Shown here: positions 1-11,969 of the stretch, piece after piece
How the letters are laid out: each line of letters begins with the position of its first letter
How positions within the stretch are numbered: position 1 is the stretch's first letter
From: Gigaspora margarita
Lineage: Eukaryota > Glomeromycota > Glomeromycetes > Diversisporales > Gigasporaceae
Direction of reading: 5' to 3'
NCBI GenBank assembly: GCA_009809945.1
Contig: WTPW01000308.1
Coordinates: 373,116 to 437,115, forward strand
Length of the DNA stretch: 64,000 nt
Position numbers and translations under genes: made by a program
Notes under the pieces: generated by a model
What the model was told of the DNA's origin: nothing
Databases searched by the model: none
Seen by the model: the letters and a program-made list of their open reading frames with translations, nothing else

Positions 1-41
<41 letters not shown>
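1..41 (-). repeat. Poly(A) tail of the LINE (poly-T on the plus strand)
   Basis: An uninterrupted run of 41 T marks the 3' end of the minus-strand LINE and probably extends beyond the window. Such a tail is expected for target-primed reverse transcription. Confidence 0.9.
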
Positions 42-42
<1 letters not shown>

Positions 43-191
43 ACAAAGCAAGATCTTGCCTCAGTTTTTTATTAAATCTCTTATATAATTACATTTATAC
101 AAACGTGTTTACATAATTCTTCTTGAAAACTAAAACTTGGGCTAATTTACCCACGACCCATACTGCTAAGTAGGATCAAAGATCCGCTTAG
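42..191 (-). other. LINE 3' UTR with a palindrome and a stem-loop
   Basis: Next to the tail is a perfect 12-bp palindrome, GCAAGATCTTGC (48-59). Further upstream on the minus strand is a stem-loop (165-191) with an inner GGATC/GATCC stem and an outer CTAAG/CTTAG stem. A motif reading GGGTAAATTAGCC on the minus strand sits near 140-152. The palindrome and this motif recur in modified form in the inserted element at 4538-4855, which suggests they are shared reverse-transcriptase recognition signals. That role is inferred. Confidence 0.6.
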
Positions 192-376
192 TCTAAAATG
201 TTATTTATGTATATAGGTGATGTATTGTATTTTATGAACATTATTCCCTATGTTTCCATTTTAACTTCTGTGTTTCTTTCCATTGTTTCCTTATTGTGTT
301 CTTTTGATATTTCACTAGCGACAGTTTTTATTTTCTTTGCTTCTTTTGTTTCTTTGATTTTCATCATCGCAGCTTC

Positions 377-2451
377 TTAATTTCTTGGTACCCAGATTTT
401 TCCATATACTTCTTTTGCTATCTTGTGTAAGATTTTAATGGTTAACGTTTTTACTTGGCTTTCTTTCTTGATCAGCTTGTCTATTTCTTTGGCTTCCTTC
501 ATGTTTATCATCCCGCATGTTATCCTTGTTATTTCCTTTTCCCTGTCTGTGATGCATATAGAATTAGTTATTGTTTTTTGAATGTTATTTAACACTACCT
601 CTGATTTGATTCCAAATTTTTCTAGTATATAGCTTATAGCATCTTTTACAATTTTTCTTAAAGATATCAGGTTGTGAGGGCATGTTAGCAGATAGTAATT
701 GCTTTCGGTTTCTGTGCATCCTCTCGAGCAATACAGAGTGACTTTTTTGTTTTTATCTCTATTATATTTGACTTCATTCATTAGTAGCTTCTCCAGTAGT
801 AGTTTAATTTTAAAGGCTTTCATTCTTGAATACTTTGGTTTCATGTTTCTTGTAGTCTGTTTGCAATTATAATTTATGTAATTGTAGAAAGTTGTCCAAT
901 CCATTTCTGCTTTTTTTGTTTCCCATATTTGCGTTCTCAACTGGAATTGCTACTTTGCTGTTTGTTGTACGTTGAATAAGTGTCTAATAAATCTCCTAGT
1001 TTTGTGTTTCACTAGTGCATCATTCCATCTTAATATGTATGTATCGTATCTCACTCTTGTATATTGTACGTCTGCTTTAATTACTGATCTTTCCTTTTTG
1101 CTCTCAATATTTATTTTTTCAACGCTCTTAAAACTATATTTTATCTCCTTGCGCACACTTATGGTCTTCCATGTTAGCTAACTCGCCCAGTTTGTACTAT
1201 TTTGTATTTCTCTTGTTTCGTGTACTTCTATGTTACATATGTGTTCTGCTTTTTTATACAGATTTTCTTTCTTTTGTATTTTGATGTTAATTCTACATTT
1301 CTTGTATGCCATAGTTGTGATCTGTATTAGTGCTATGATGAAATTCTTTTCAGTTGAAAGCCATTCTTCTACTTCTGTTTGCCATTGTATATTCATCTTT
1401 TCGATATGACATATTATACTTTTCTTTTGTACATTGTCCTCTATGTAATTGTATAGTTTCATTCTAACTTTTACTTCCTTTTTTCTCATAATTTTTCTGA
1501 TATTCCGTCTAAGTGCTTGTTAGAACTCTCCTGTTTCATGATTGTTGATTTTTCTTCTGTTAATCTAACTTCTTTTTTGTGTGCATTCTTTTCGAGAGCC
1601 TCTTCTTGTATTTGTTTTAGGTCTGCCAGGTGTATTTTCATTCTTTTCCTGCTATCGATCATAACCTTTCTTAGTTTTTGTAGCTTAACTTTTTTTGTGC
1701 ATTTTACTTTGTCTAACTTTGGATCATTCTGATAACAACCCTTACACGGTTTCATCGCTTCATTTGTTTTGTTTTTTATCTAGTGGTTGACTACTGCTTC
1801 TTGACCTTTTACTGATGATATTTTCCCCATGTAATTTCTAGTTTGTGCTTTTTCTACTACTTAGTCTGCCTTTTTTGGTGGTGTTACCCTGCTTGTTCAT
1901 GGGTTTGGGCTTATTAATGTTTTAATATGATTCTGTTCTATTTCTTTTTTCATCTTTTCATACCACCTGGGTACTCTTTCCTTTATCGTTTTCAAGGTTG
2001 TTTGTGCCAAATATGTCCATTCCAAACTTTTGCTATTGTCTCTTCTTGTACATTGTTCTATATACTTTAGGTTCATTCTATTATATCTTGTTTTTATTTT
2101 CTCTTTGTTTTCCATGTTCCTCAGTACGATGTTTATAGAACTTCTCTGCTCTTTTAGTTGCTTTGGCCAATTGTTTAATATGTTTCGTACTATTGACATG
2201 CCTAAGTTTTCTACGTGATTTAATACTTTCGCTATGGTCGTTCTACTTTCTTTGTGTGTCAGGACATAGTTTGAGCACTCTAATATTGATAGGTTTGTGT
2301 TTGCTGAGTTTTGTATTTGTTGTAACCTTATTTTTAGTATCAAACTTTCGAAGTTTCTATGATTTAATTGTCTATGTAGCATAGAGATTTGTTGAGTTGT
2401 TTGTTTTTCTTCTACCGTTTTTAACCCGTATATCTGATAGTAGTACATCAT
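377..2451 (-). pseudogene. LINE C-terminal region with Cys/His motif (broken)
   Basis: This is the part of the LINE polyprotein downstream of the reverse transcriptase, broken into four or five open segments (2451-1897, 1755-1486, 1489-1178, 1156-950, 940-377). The last segment contains a CSRGC ... LLTCPHN pattern. That resembles the Cys/His zinc-binding knuckle (C-x2/3-C ... H/C) found after the reverse transcriptase in many LINE clades. Another Cys pair (CKGC) lies in the 1755-1486 segment. No RNase H domain is recognisable. Stops and frame changes between segments show that it is not translatable as one protein. Confidence 0.65.
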
Positions 2452-2559
2452 TGAGTATTGTTACAGCCATTCCTGCTTTGCTCTTTACTACCGCCGTGTA
2501 TTTTCTTGTTATAGCTTCACTTACTATTTTTGAGAGTACTATATTTTGTATTCTGTATG

Positions 2560-3640
2560 ACAGCCTTGCGAGAATTACTATATTGATAATGTACACTATC
2601 TGTTTCTCTGTTATTCTAGATCTTTGCAGTCTTCTTATTGCATTCTCAGCCTCTTCTCTTATAATTTGCGTTATTGGTTTAGTACTTGTCCCAGCTGAGA
2701 ATCAGTACCCTAGTATTCTACATGCTTCTTTTGGATCCATTGCTTCTATTCTTGTTTTTTTTTATATTATATTCAGATCCTTCTCTTTTGTATTTTTTGT
2801 TATTAAAATAGACTTTTTAGGGTTAACAGTAATGTTTGTCATTGTAAAAAATTTAGTTGCTATTTTAATGATAGCTTGCATTTCTTCTTTTGATTTCGCT
2901 AACCACACGGTATCATCTATGTAGGCCACTGCAGGTCTATTACATGTGCTCTTTTTTTTTGTACTGTTTTCATAGTACTCCACTTTCATTGTATATTCTT
3001 TTACTTCTTTATATATCGTATCTAATAGCAGATCATAGTATTCGCCACAGTAGTGGGGCCATCATCTCCCTTTGATCTATGCCATCTTCGACCTCGTACG
3101 TATCTGTTATTTCCAAATTCGTAATTATAGCATTTTTCTTCCTGAGAATATGTTTACGATTAAATTCGTCATACTAGCGGGCACTCTGATCCTCTCTAAT
3201 ACTTTTCTTAATACTTGAATCGTAAGCTTTCGATATATATTGGCTGAGTAATCATATTTTTCTTTGTTTACTGCTACGTTTTTCATGATATGAGTTATTG
3301 TTGCTATTGGTATCTCATGGATGTGTGGTAGTGCTACATGGTTGTTTTCGTTCAATATTGGGTATCTGCTTAGTTTTCTATTTAATCTTCTCGTTATTAT
3401 TTTCGTTAGAATTTTTCGAATGTGTTCTATTAGTGTTATTGGTCTTATTTCATTTAGCGATCTGGAGAATTCTTCTTTTTTTGCTATTGGATATACGTTG
3501 CTTCTCTTCCAACTTTTTGGTATTGTTTGTAGCGATAGGCAAGCATTCATGATCTCTAGTATCTTGCTTCTTGCCTTTTTTCTAGTTCTCTTGATCATCT
3601 CGTCGAATACGGCTTGTGGCCCTGTTGCCTTTTTCATCGT
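2560..3640 (-). pseudogene. LINE reverse transcriptase domain (broken)
   Basis: Conserved reverse-transcriptase blocks can be read across frames. They are a KKATGPQAVFDEM block (block 1), a NEIRPITLIEHIRKILTKI block (block 2), a GIDQ.EMMAPLLWRI-like block near 3090-3040 (the usual G-x-x-Q-G-x-x-x-S/A-P-x-L motif), and AYIDDTVW near 2925, the catalytic Y/F-x-D-D box. The catalytic Asp pair is kept. At least two frame changes separate block 2 from the YIDD box, so this copy could not produce an active enzyme. The order and spacing are those of a LINE rather than an LTR element. Confidence 0.85.
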
Positions 3641-4260
3641 GTTTTTTTTATTATCTCTTCGAGTTCTTCCATCATTATTTGTTTTTCTAGCCCTTCATAC
3701 TATGAGCTACTTATCATTTCTTTTGGTTCATATACCTTCTTCCAGTTGGCCCACATCTCTTCATTCTTTGGGTTATACTTGGTCTATTTTCTAAAATGTT
3801 CTTTGATTTTTTGTTTTATTTCTTTAGGTTCAGTTATCATATAGTTTTCGTGTACAATACTATTTATTATGACTGGTGCTTTATGTCTCTGTAGTATGCT
3901 ACTTATCATTTTTTTTGTGTTGTCTGTGAAATTGTTATATCTTTTTTTGATATGGCTTTCTATCTTTTATTTGTAGGCCAAGTTGTTTTCCAACTTTCTT
4001 GCTATGTATATTTCCTTTTGATATGGCTTTAACTTTTTAACTTTCTCTCTTAATTCTTTCTCTGTATCATCCTTTGCTATCATTATTCCAATTTTCATTT
4101 GGCTTAGTTTTTCTATTTCGCTAATTTCTTTGTTTATCTTCTGTAGTGTTTTTTCTTTTTTGTTTCCTGCTTGGATTTGTCTTATTATTGCATTAATTTT
4201 TTTTAGAACACTATGCAACTTTGTTGCTTTTTTGAAAAAAACATAAAAGGTTTTGGGCAC
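3640..4260 (-). pseudogene. LINE linker between endonuclease and reverse transcriptase
   Basis: The open segment 4260-3967 encodes a Lys/Glu-rich, probably helical stretch of 97 residues with no recognised domain. It is followed by shorter broken segments up to the start of the reverse transcriptase. Its position makes it the endonuclease-to-polymerase linker of the same polyprotein. Confidence 0.55.
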
Positions 4261-4485
4261 AACTTTTGCCTTTGGGATATTTCTGTGTGCTATGGTTTTG
4301 ATAATTTGTTCAATTTTGTTTCAGGTTTTATTTAGTCTGTTTTCTGTGTCAATTTTATATGCTTTTTCTGTTTCTAATCTCCCTACTGCTTCTTTAATCT
4401 CTGCTATAAAACTGTTCCATTTTTTTTCTGTCATCTCTTTATATAGTATACCATTCTCTTTCTCTTTTTTGGTTGATATTGTTTA

Positions 4486-5530
4486 ACTTCTCTCATGGGT
4501 TGCCATTCTACCGTTATGATTTTGTGGTCACTGTTTGTTTTTTTTTTAGTTTTACAACCGAGATCTTGCTCTTTATTTCATATTGCTTTAAATTATTACA
4601 ATAAACAATGTAAACGAAAATAATATATAGCGTCGAGAAAAAAGAACTCGGCTACTTTACCCGCAGCCTAATTGTTGGCTGGAATAGTCCTAATAACCAC
4701 CAGACTTCTAAAATAAAAATTGCTAACATTATAAGATCCATCCCTCCCACAGCGGCCAAGGTCTGGCAATGTTAAACTAATAGCAGTAAGGATCTGACTA
4801 CTTTCAAATCAAAGAGCTTCTAGAATTTTCTCAAGTGGTTCCTCCGTTAGACCCCTGTGGTCACTGTTTGTAATCTTCTTTGCGCTTCTAATTATTGGTT
4901 TTGTAATACTTGGGATCATATTATTGGTTATATAAATATCATCTATTTGGCTTTTCATATCGTTTCTTCTCCAAGTCGCTTTTTTCATATCAAAATATTG
5001 TAATAGGCTTATCATTCCCAAACGTTTTATCTCATTAAAAATTGGCACAGCTTTCTTCTCTTTGTTCCTATCTGAGTTAAAGTCTTCTATGATTATCATC
5101 TTGTAGTTTCTAGTTATTGCTTGTTGCGTCCATTCTAATACTTTCTTCTATATATCTTTATTGAGTGTTTTATTTGTACTTGGGAGATAAACTGATACTA
5201 TTCTAACTTTCTGGTTGCTTGGGAAGAAAAAGTCGACCACTATAGCTGTACCTGTGACTGTCATGATATTGTGTATGTAGGGTTGCAGAGTTTTTATAAT
5301 TGCAATTCCTATACCCATGCTTGATTTCTGTTTGTTTGCTGTCTCTTTATTACTGTTTGTGGTATATATATTGTAGTATGGATTTGCCAAATATAGTTTG
5401 TGATTGCTTGATTCAGCTATTTTTGTTTTTGTCATTCCTACGATATGAAAATTGTTCTCGTAATACTTTTCTATTCAATTCCTGTATTTCAATGCATCAT
5501 TTAGTCCTTGTGTGTTATGCGTCAGTATGT
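4486..5530 (-). pseudogene. LINE APE-type endonuclease domain, split by an insertion
   Basis: The domain begins with ILTHNTQGLND near 5510 (the Asn of this strand is catalytic in the endonuclease/exonuclease/phosphatase family). It continues with RIVSVYLP (about 5190), IIIEDFN (about 5090, the usual GDFN with Gly changed to Glu), SQIDDIYI (about 4940) and a terminal TNSDH (about 4870), the catalytic Ser-Asp-His. The coding sequence stops making sense at the SDH codons because a 318-bp element is inserted there. The lost continuation (KIITVEWQP) resumes at about 4530. Frame breaks near 5440 and 5100 add further damage. Confidence 0.85.
4523..4870 (-). mobile_element. LINE 3'-tail or SINE insertion with 15-bp target duplication
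   Basis: The identical 15-mer TGTGGTCACTGTTTG occurs at 4523-4537 and 4856-4870. Between them, 4538-4855 starts with a run of ten T (a poly(A) tail on the minus strand) followed by a sequence that shares the GCAAGATCT and GGGTAAAGTAGCC motifs with the 3' UTR of the host LINE. This is the signature of target-primed reverse transcription by a related 5'-truncated LINE or a LINE-dependent SINE. Removing the insert and one 15-mer restores a continuous endonuclease reading frame, which proves that it is an insertion. Confidence 0.9.
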
Positions 5531-5684
5531 GTAATCTGTCTAACAGTATTTTTTGTTTTTCTTTTTTTGATTTTTCTTGTGTGCCTGTTTGTTGATCGTC
5601 CAAACATATGTGATTTGTTGTATTTATATCATCCAAAATGTTTTGGTTATTACCCGATTTACTCTGTTGTACCATCATATTAAT

Positions 5685-7168
5685 TTATGATATAATGTCC
5701 CAAGTTGCTTCCGGTAGCGGCTTGAGTTTAAATAGATAGTCTGGTGCTTTTTCTATAGCAAAGATTAATTTTAGATCTTCTAATGTAGCTTTTACGTTTT
5801 CCTGTTCTGTGATCGGTATTGTAATCTTGTCACAATCTGTCTCTATCTTGTCAAGGATCTCTTGCATTTTTTCTAGCGTCTCCGGTACTTCCAGTCTGTC
5901 GATTAACATCTCTTCCAGATCTGATTTCTCTCCCTCCTCTCTTGCTTTGTTTTCTATTTCTATCTACTCTTCTGGTATTCTATGAAAGTAGTACTTGGTT
6001 CTTAGCAATCTTGCTATATCAACTAGTTGTCTAGGCGTTCTAATCAGTACTATTATATTGAACTCTTTGATGTCCTCTATATTCGTTAGTAGCATAGGCT
6101 TTTCAGTTGGGTTTATTATCATAATGTGTTCCGGTATGGGTAAAGTAAAACTGTATATTGCTTTTATTTCTTCTAGGAACTTTGTCCCTTCTACCATATC
6201 TTCTATTGGGTATGTAAATACTATTTTTGTTTTAATTTTATTTGTATCCCTGAGTATTCTGGGGTTTTGAACAAAGAAGTCATTTGGTATATATTTGAAG
6301 TAGTATTCTTCTCTTAGGTCTTCGACTATATTCTTTATCAACTTATTCGTTTTAGTCATATCTATTAGAAAATTTTTTCTGAATCTTGCTGACAACTTCT
6401 GTGGTATTAATGGTAGTGCTTTCTTTTTCAGTAGTAGATTGAAGTATTTTTCTGGTAGTTTTCCTTCCTATCTATAATGCTTAGCTAGTTCTTGCTTGTA
6501 CTTTATTAACTTTTTGAGGTCCTGCCTGTTTTTAATTAGGAAAATTTTTTTGATACTTGTATTCAGATCCTTGGGGTCTTGCGGTAGTTGCTCTAGCTCT
6601 ATGAAATAAGATTCTGGTAATTTTGAGAATATGTATATTTTCCTTAGGGCTGCTAGTATAGCTCTAAGTTTGGCTCAACTTTTTATTAGTAAATTAAATA
6701 GCAGGATGTTTGTTATTTCCTTTGGTATGTCTTCAGGTTTTTCTAATAGTAGTTGTAGTGTATCTTGTATTGCTTGGTTTATGATTGCCCACATTTTGTC
6801 TCCTATAATTTCGCTTTCGACCTTCATGAAACCTCTATAGTAATCTAGAATTCTTGCTATTTCTCTCAGTTTTTAGTCATATTGAAGTTGGTCAAGAAAT
6901 TTATCGCAATCTTCTGTCTAACTTTCTTGTTTTTTTGATCTCTTATTTCTTTGTTTATTATGATGATACTGTGCTTTCCTTTGTAGTTTTGTACTATCTG
7001 GTTATAAATTTCTTCAAACTCCTTCTGATGTGCTAGTATAATGTTTTTATTCCTAGTAAATGTGTGGAAGAAATTTTTATCCAAGTACTTGAATTTGCAT
7101 GTAATTGCTGTAGGGATTGTGTGTATGGTCGCTTTATGTTCCAGTTTGTATATGATAAATTTTAGCAT
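5685..7168 (-). pseudogene. LINE N-terminal half, unknown domain (broken)
   Basis: Open segments at 7168-6866, 6395-5964 and 5909-5685 lie between the N-terminal region and the endonuclease. The largest (143 residues) has regularly spaced aliphatic and charged residues but no motif I recognise. Stops separate the segments. The position corresponds to the nucleic-acid-binding N-terminal part of other single-ORF LINEs, but no zinc knuckle or RRM is visible here. Confidence 0.5.
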
Positions 7169-7273
7169 TTGTTCCTCTATCTTGAATGCTTCTAGGATTT
7201 TTTCGTAGTGCTACAACTCTTTGTCGAATTCTTGTGTTTTGATTTGTGTTAGTTCCTCTGTTACCACCTTTGT

Positions 7274-7945
7274 CTATTCTAGTTCCTCTTCTCTTTGCCT
7301 TCTCTTTTGAGTACTCTCGCATTCGATAATGCTTGGTCTTTTGACTGCCTCGCTATATGACTTTGATTGTGTGTTTTGTTTATTGTCTTTTGTGTCCCAA
7401 TTCCGGATTGTCACTTGTATATCTTCCACCTCCATTTCATCTATTTGTATAATATTACTCAGCTCTGTGGTTCCGGTCTCTTGTTCTGGGATGGTTCCTT
7501 GTGCTTGCACTGTTCCCACGGTATTTACTGTTTGGTCCCTGTCCTGCTCGATTTGGGTATAGCTTCCTCCGGATGTATCTGTACTCTGATCCAATAGGAT
7601 TGAGTCTGTCTGGATTTGTATGTTGTTTACTTCCGTTTGCAGTTCTGACGTTATTCTTATGATTTTCAGGATCTGGCCATATCTGCTATTTTTTTCTTCT
7701 ATTATCATATTTGTGTCTTCGCTTGTATTAGGGTTAGTTTCTTGAATAGTAGCCTCTTGCATAACACAGTCTATTGCTTCTTCATTTTGCTTTCTTTTCT
7801 TTTGCATGTTGGGTTCTTCAATTTCAAGCACGTTGTATGGGTTTTCTGTCATTTTTCCTTGTTTTGATGCCATACTTCTGCTATCTTCGTTTGTCACTAG
7901 CGGGCTAAGCCCGTCTATATTGCTGTGTATGTTTTGATTATACAT
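7274..7945 (-). pseudogene. LINE N-terminus, low-complexity region
   Basis: The first ATG is at 7945 (the open frame extends upstream without a Met). A second Met near 7872 follows after about 24 residues. The product is rich in Gln, Asn, Thr and Glu, with a short basic patch (KKRKQ), and looks disordered. It ends at a stop at 7274. It probably represents the start of the LINE polyprotein. Confidence 0.55.
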
Positions 7946-8520
7946 GAGAATAAAAGCATTTTGGGTTTGAAAACCCAAAATTAAAATTTGAAGACAAAAT
8001 TGTTTTTGATTTATTTTACTTAAAAGACGAAATTATTTGATACTTTTTTTGAATAGACGAAATTATAAGGAACATATCTATATAAATTTTATTTGCTCTT
8101 CCTTATAAAAAATTTTAATTTTCTTTAATAAAGATGAAATAGACCTTTTTCAAAAATCAATTTCGGTGGCATCACTAGTTTTGATATAGTAGGCTTATTT
8201 TTCTCTTTTCCCCAGTCTCGTGGTTCTTGTTCTATCTTTTGTTTGTTTCTTTTATTAATTAATTATGGCTAGTACTTGGTGTACACTATTGTTAGTTTCC
8301 TCTTTTCTGATTGGTTTGATTTTTTAATTATATAAAAATTGATGTACGGGAAAGAGTAGATTTTTTAGTAAAATATATTTGTTATATTTGTTAAATGGAT
8401 AAATTATTTAAATATTAAAGCTTATAAATAAAATAAGATTAATTAGCTCTAATAAAAAGTGGATAAAATTTACAAAAAGTTTATATTAAAGCTAATGTAA
8501 CCTCTATATATATTATTCGG
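7946..8520. other. AT-rich flank of the LINE, no gene seen
   Basis: No coding frame is convincing. Two short ACGAAATTAT-like repeats near 8027 and 8057 could belong to the LINE 5' UTR, but I cannot place the element boundary. Confidence 0.4.
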
Positions 8521-8642
8521 GGTTCTGCATGCCCCATAGGCATGCCCAGCTTTACTTATTTGTACCAGTAATACAAAGACCTAAAAAGGCAACTACCAAT
8601 CAATAAGTTTGAATTTTGATCATTTCAGATCAGCCTGACATG

Positions 8643-8917
8643 CATCAGGAAAGTTTTTTGAGTGCAGCTCTGTACAAATTTCTAAAAAAACAATTATTAA
8701 AAATTAACACAGATCTGTGACCCTGCCAGCAATCATTGAAGAAATTTTTTTAATTTTCTGTGCAGATTTAATTTTCTGCACAGATTAACAATTCAATATC
8801 TGCGCACATCAGAAAAGTTTTTTTAGTACAGATCTGTACAAATTTCTAAAAAAAACAATTATTAAAAATTAATACAAGTCTGCGACCCTGCTGGCAATCG
8901 TTAAAGAAATTTTTTCT
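8643..8917. repeat. Two-copy tandem repeat, unit about 165 bp
   Basis: The block starting CATCAGGAAAGTTTTTTGAG at 8643 is repeated with small changes from 8808. Both copies carry GTACAAATTTCTAAAAAAA and a GACCCTGC(C/T)(A/G)GCAAT motif. Each copy is about 110 bp and they are separated by a GCAGATT-rich spacer. Confidence 0.7.
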
Positions 8918-9796
8918 TCATTTTCTGCCAGATTTAATAACCTGCACAGATTTGCAGATTGTAAAAAGCAAATAATAATAAATTACTATATGCTTGCTAA
9001 ATATTAAATACTAACTAATTTTTTATATATTAAAAAAATATATTTAAAATATTCATAAAGTAATTTATTACAAATACATAATATTGGTCAATTATAAATT
9101 TTACAAAAATAATAAAAAATATATATTTTTATTAATAAAAAAAAAAAATAATAATATAATTTTATTAATAAAAAAAAAAACTACAAAACATATTACAAGA
9201 AACATCACAAAAATGCCTTAGAAACACCATACAAATACTATAAAGACACTACACAAACACCATATAAATGCCATAAAGACACCACTGCACAAACACTATA
9301 AAGACACTACTACACCAACCACGAACATTAGACATAGAGTAACTCTCAAATTCAGCAAATTCGACACCAACGACGAGCATATTAGTAACATAAGATGCAA
9401 TAGCCGCCTACTTTGAGCCTGAAAAGAATTAGTATAACATGAACAAGATACTAAAAGTAAAAAAAAATGAATATATAACTGTATACTCCAAGACTAGGCA
9501 ACACCAACGGCAAAAAACCTTCAGGCAACACCCCTTACAGTGACGAAAGAGCCTCGACACTAGCGACGAAAGAATTCCAGATGCCAGTAAAGAAAGAATG
9601 CTGAAATGGACAACACCGATGACAAAAAGACTCCAAATTGGACACAACAACACTAATGACAAAGAAAAAGCACCAATATTGTGAGTAATACCAACTACGA
9701 AAAAAAATACTACAATAACGACGAAGGAAGAAAAACCCTGAAAAAATAAGAAGATAGTATTAGTAGAAAAAAATATTCAAAAGAATATTTCTAATT
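8918..9796. repeat. AT-rich spacer with degenerate minisatellites
   Basis: 9220-9310 is a degenerate tandem array built on CACTATAAAGACACTAC-like units. 9490-9730 contains loosely repeated ACAACACC(G/A)A(C/T)GA(C/A)AAA motifs. I see no gene; the 77-residue minus-strand open frame at 9429-9662 is a by-product of the repeats. Confidence 0.5.
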
Positions 9797-10128
9797 TATA
9801 CTACAGGTGATTATTACCTATAGTCAATTTGCTAATTAAAATACAGGATCAGGTGTAATATGTAAATCAATTGTTGTATAACAAAAACAAAGAATTTTTT
9901 AAAAAATTGCTAAAATTGCTTCTAATCTAAAAACTTGCCTATGAAACTATATTTTTTATACAAAAAAAAATTCCTTGCTAAATTTTACTATATATAAAGC
10001 ACTATTTAATCTCTAACCTTTACCCTTACCTTAATATAAAAAGTATTAACTTTTATTTAATAAAAATTGTTTATTTTTATTTATTTATAAAGATTACAGG
10101 TGATAATCACTTGTGGTGAACATTAGTT
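9797..10128 (-). mobile_element. Foldback/MITE copy with telomere-like core
   Basis: The ends are inverted and individually hairpin-like (ACAGGTGATTATTACC on the left, GGTGATAATCACTTGTGGTG on the right). The core, read on the minus strand, contains GGTAAGGGTAAAGGTTAG and then GCAAGGAATTTTTTTTTGT. The same core is found at 13755-13860, 20642-20765, 29403-29525 and 50970-51080. No coding capacity. Confidence 0.6.
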
Positions 10129-10399
10129 ATTTTCAATTCAAAAATATGGTTAAAAAAAAGGGTTTATACTTATCTCGTGTAACTGTTAATGTAAAATTAT
10201 CGTAATAGCTATTTTAAACCGGTATAATAAAAAAACGTAAAAACATTAAATTAAATAATAAATTATGGATACTGCTATTTACACTATGATAAACACTAAT
10301 TGCACTATGGATTTTGTGTAATAGTAAATCCTTTTCTATTTGCACCATGCAAATCACTTGATTTTATTACTTAAATTTTAAAAAATTTTAGTAATATTA

Positions 10400-11969
10400 T
10401 CTTTATGAGTTCTTAACCACATTCAATAAAATTTTTTTTATTTAAATTCTATGAATTTGTAGAATTAAAAAAAAGAATTTTCATTGAATTTGGTCAAAAA
10501 CTCGTAGAGATATCTTCGATGAAATTTCTGTAAACAATTTTGGCACAGCTTCTTTGTTATATATGTTTTTAGAAGTAAAAAACTTTTATTGAAGGTATTT
10601 TTGCAAGTTCTTGATCAAATTCAATAAAATTTTTTTATTTTAATTTTACAGATCTGTACAGTTAAAATAAAAAAATTTTCATTAAATTTGGTCAAGAACT
10701 CGTAGAGATATTTTCAATAAAAATTTTGTAAACAATTTTGGTGCAACTTCTTTGTAATTACGTTTTTGAAAATGAAAAAAAAACTTTCATCGAAGATATC
10801 TCTATAAGTTTTGACCATATTCTATGAAAATTTTTTTATTTTAATTCTACTAATACATAGAATTAAATGAAAAAATTTCATTGAGTTTGGTCAAAAACTC
10901 ATAGAGATATCTTTGATGAAAGGTTTTTTATTTCCAAAAACGTGATTACAAGAAACTGTGCCAAAATTGTTTACAAGAACTTTCATCGAAGATATCTCTA
11001 CGAGTTCTTGACCAAATTCGATAAAAATTTTTTTATTTTAATTCTACAAATCCATAGAATTTAAATAAAAAATTTTTTATCGAATTTGGTCAAGAACTCA
11101 TAGAGATATCTTCGATTAAATTATTTTCATTTCCAAAAACGTGATCACAAAGAAGCTGCGCCAAAATAGTTTACAAGAACTTTCATCGAAGATATTTCTA
11201 CGAGTTCTTGACCAAATTCGATGAAAATTTTTTTATTTTAATTATACAGATCTGTAAAATTAAAATAAAAAAAAATTTCATGAATTTGGTCAAGAACTCG
11301 CAAAGATATCTTCAATAAAAGTTTACTTCTAAAAACGTATGCAACAAAGAAGCTGCGCTAAAATTGTTTACAGGAACTTTCATCAAAGATATCTCTACGA
11401 GTTCTTGACTAAATTCGATGAAAATTTTTTTATTTTATTTCTACAAATCCATAGAATTTAAATAAAAAAATTTTCATCAAATTTAGTCAAGAACTCATAG
11501 AGATACCTTTGATGAAAGTTTTTTTTATTTTCAAAAACATGATCACAAAGAAGCTGCGCCAAAATTGTTTACAAGAACTTTTATCGAAGATATTTCTACG
11601 AGTTCTTGACCAAATTCAATGAAATTTTTTTTATTTTAATTCTACAGATCTATATAATTAAAATAAAAAAATTTTCATTGAATTTGGTCGAGAACTCGCA
11701 GAGATATCTTTAATAAAATTTTCTACTTCTAAAAATGTATACAACAAAGAAGCTGCGCCGAAATTGTGTTCAGGAACTTTTATCAAAGATATCTCTACGA
11801 GTTCTTGACCAAATTCAATGAAATTTTTTTATTTTAATTCTACAAATCCATAGAATTTAAATAAAAAAATTTTCATCGAATTTGGTCAAGAACTCATAAA
11901 GATATCTTTAATAAAAGTTTTTTTTATTTCCAAAAACGTGATTACAAAAAAGCTGTGTCAAATTGTTTA
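10400..11969. repeat. Satellite array, period about 200 bp, with internal dyads
   Basis: Each unit contains GAGTTCTTGACCAAATTCGA and, as an inverted partner, GAATTTGGTCAAGAACTC, joined by an A/T-rich spacer with a short GATC or CCATAG centre. The forward half begins at about 10603, 10802, 10998, 11200, 11397, 11596 and 11797, a period of 197-202 bp. A conserved GAAGCTGCGCCAAAATTGTTTAC segment sits between dyads. The array continues at 12882-13385. Confidence 0.85.

Larger units (their letters stand above)
1..7945 (-). mobile_element. Non-LTR retrotransposon (LINE), nearly full length, decayed
   Basis: Reading the minus strand gives, in order, an N-terminal Gln/Asn/Thr-rich region (7945-7274), a region of unknown function (about 7170-5690), an APE-type endonuclease (about 5530-4486), a charged linker (about 4260-3640), a reverse transcriptase (about 3640-2560), a long C-terminal region with a Cys/His motif (about 2450-377), a short 3' UTR and a poly(A) tail (poly-T on the given strand, 1-41). 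This order is that of a single-ORF LINE. Every domain is broken by stops or frameshifts, so this copy is dead. The 5' boundary is not defined: the first in-frame ATG is at 7945, and any 5' UTR would lie to its right, perhaps to about 8.2 kb. The left target duplication would lie outside the window. Confidence 0.9.

Noticed and set aside
198..3844. Several plus-strand frames of 60-175 residues, Phe/Leu/Ser-rich
   Set aside because: Antisense shadows of the minus-strand LINE polyprotein.
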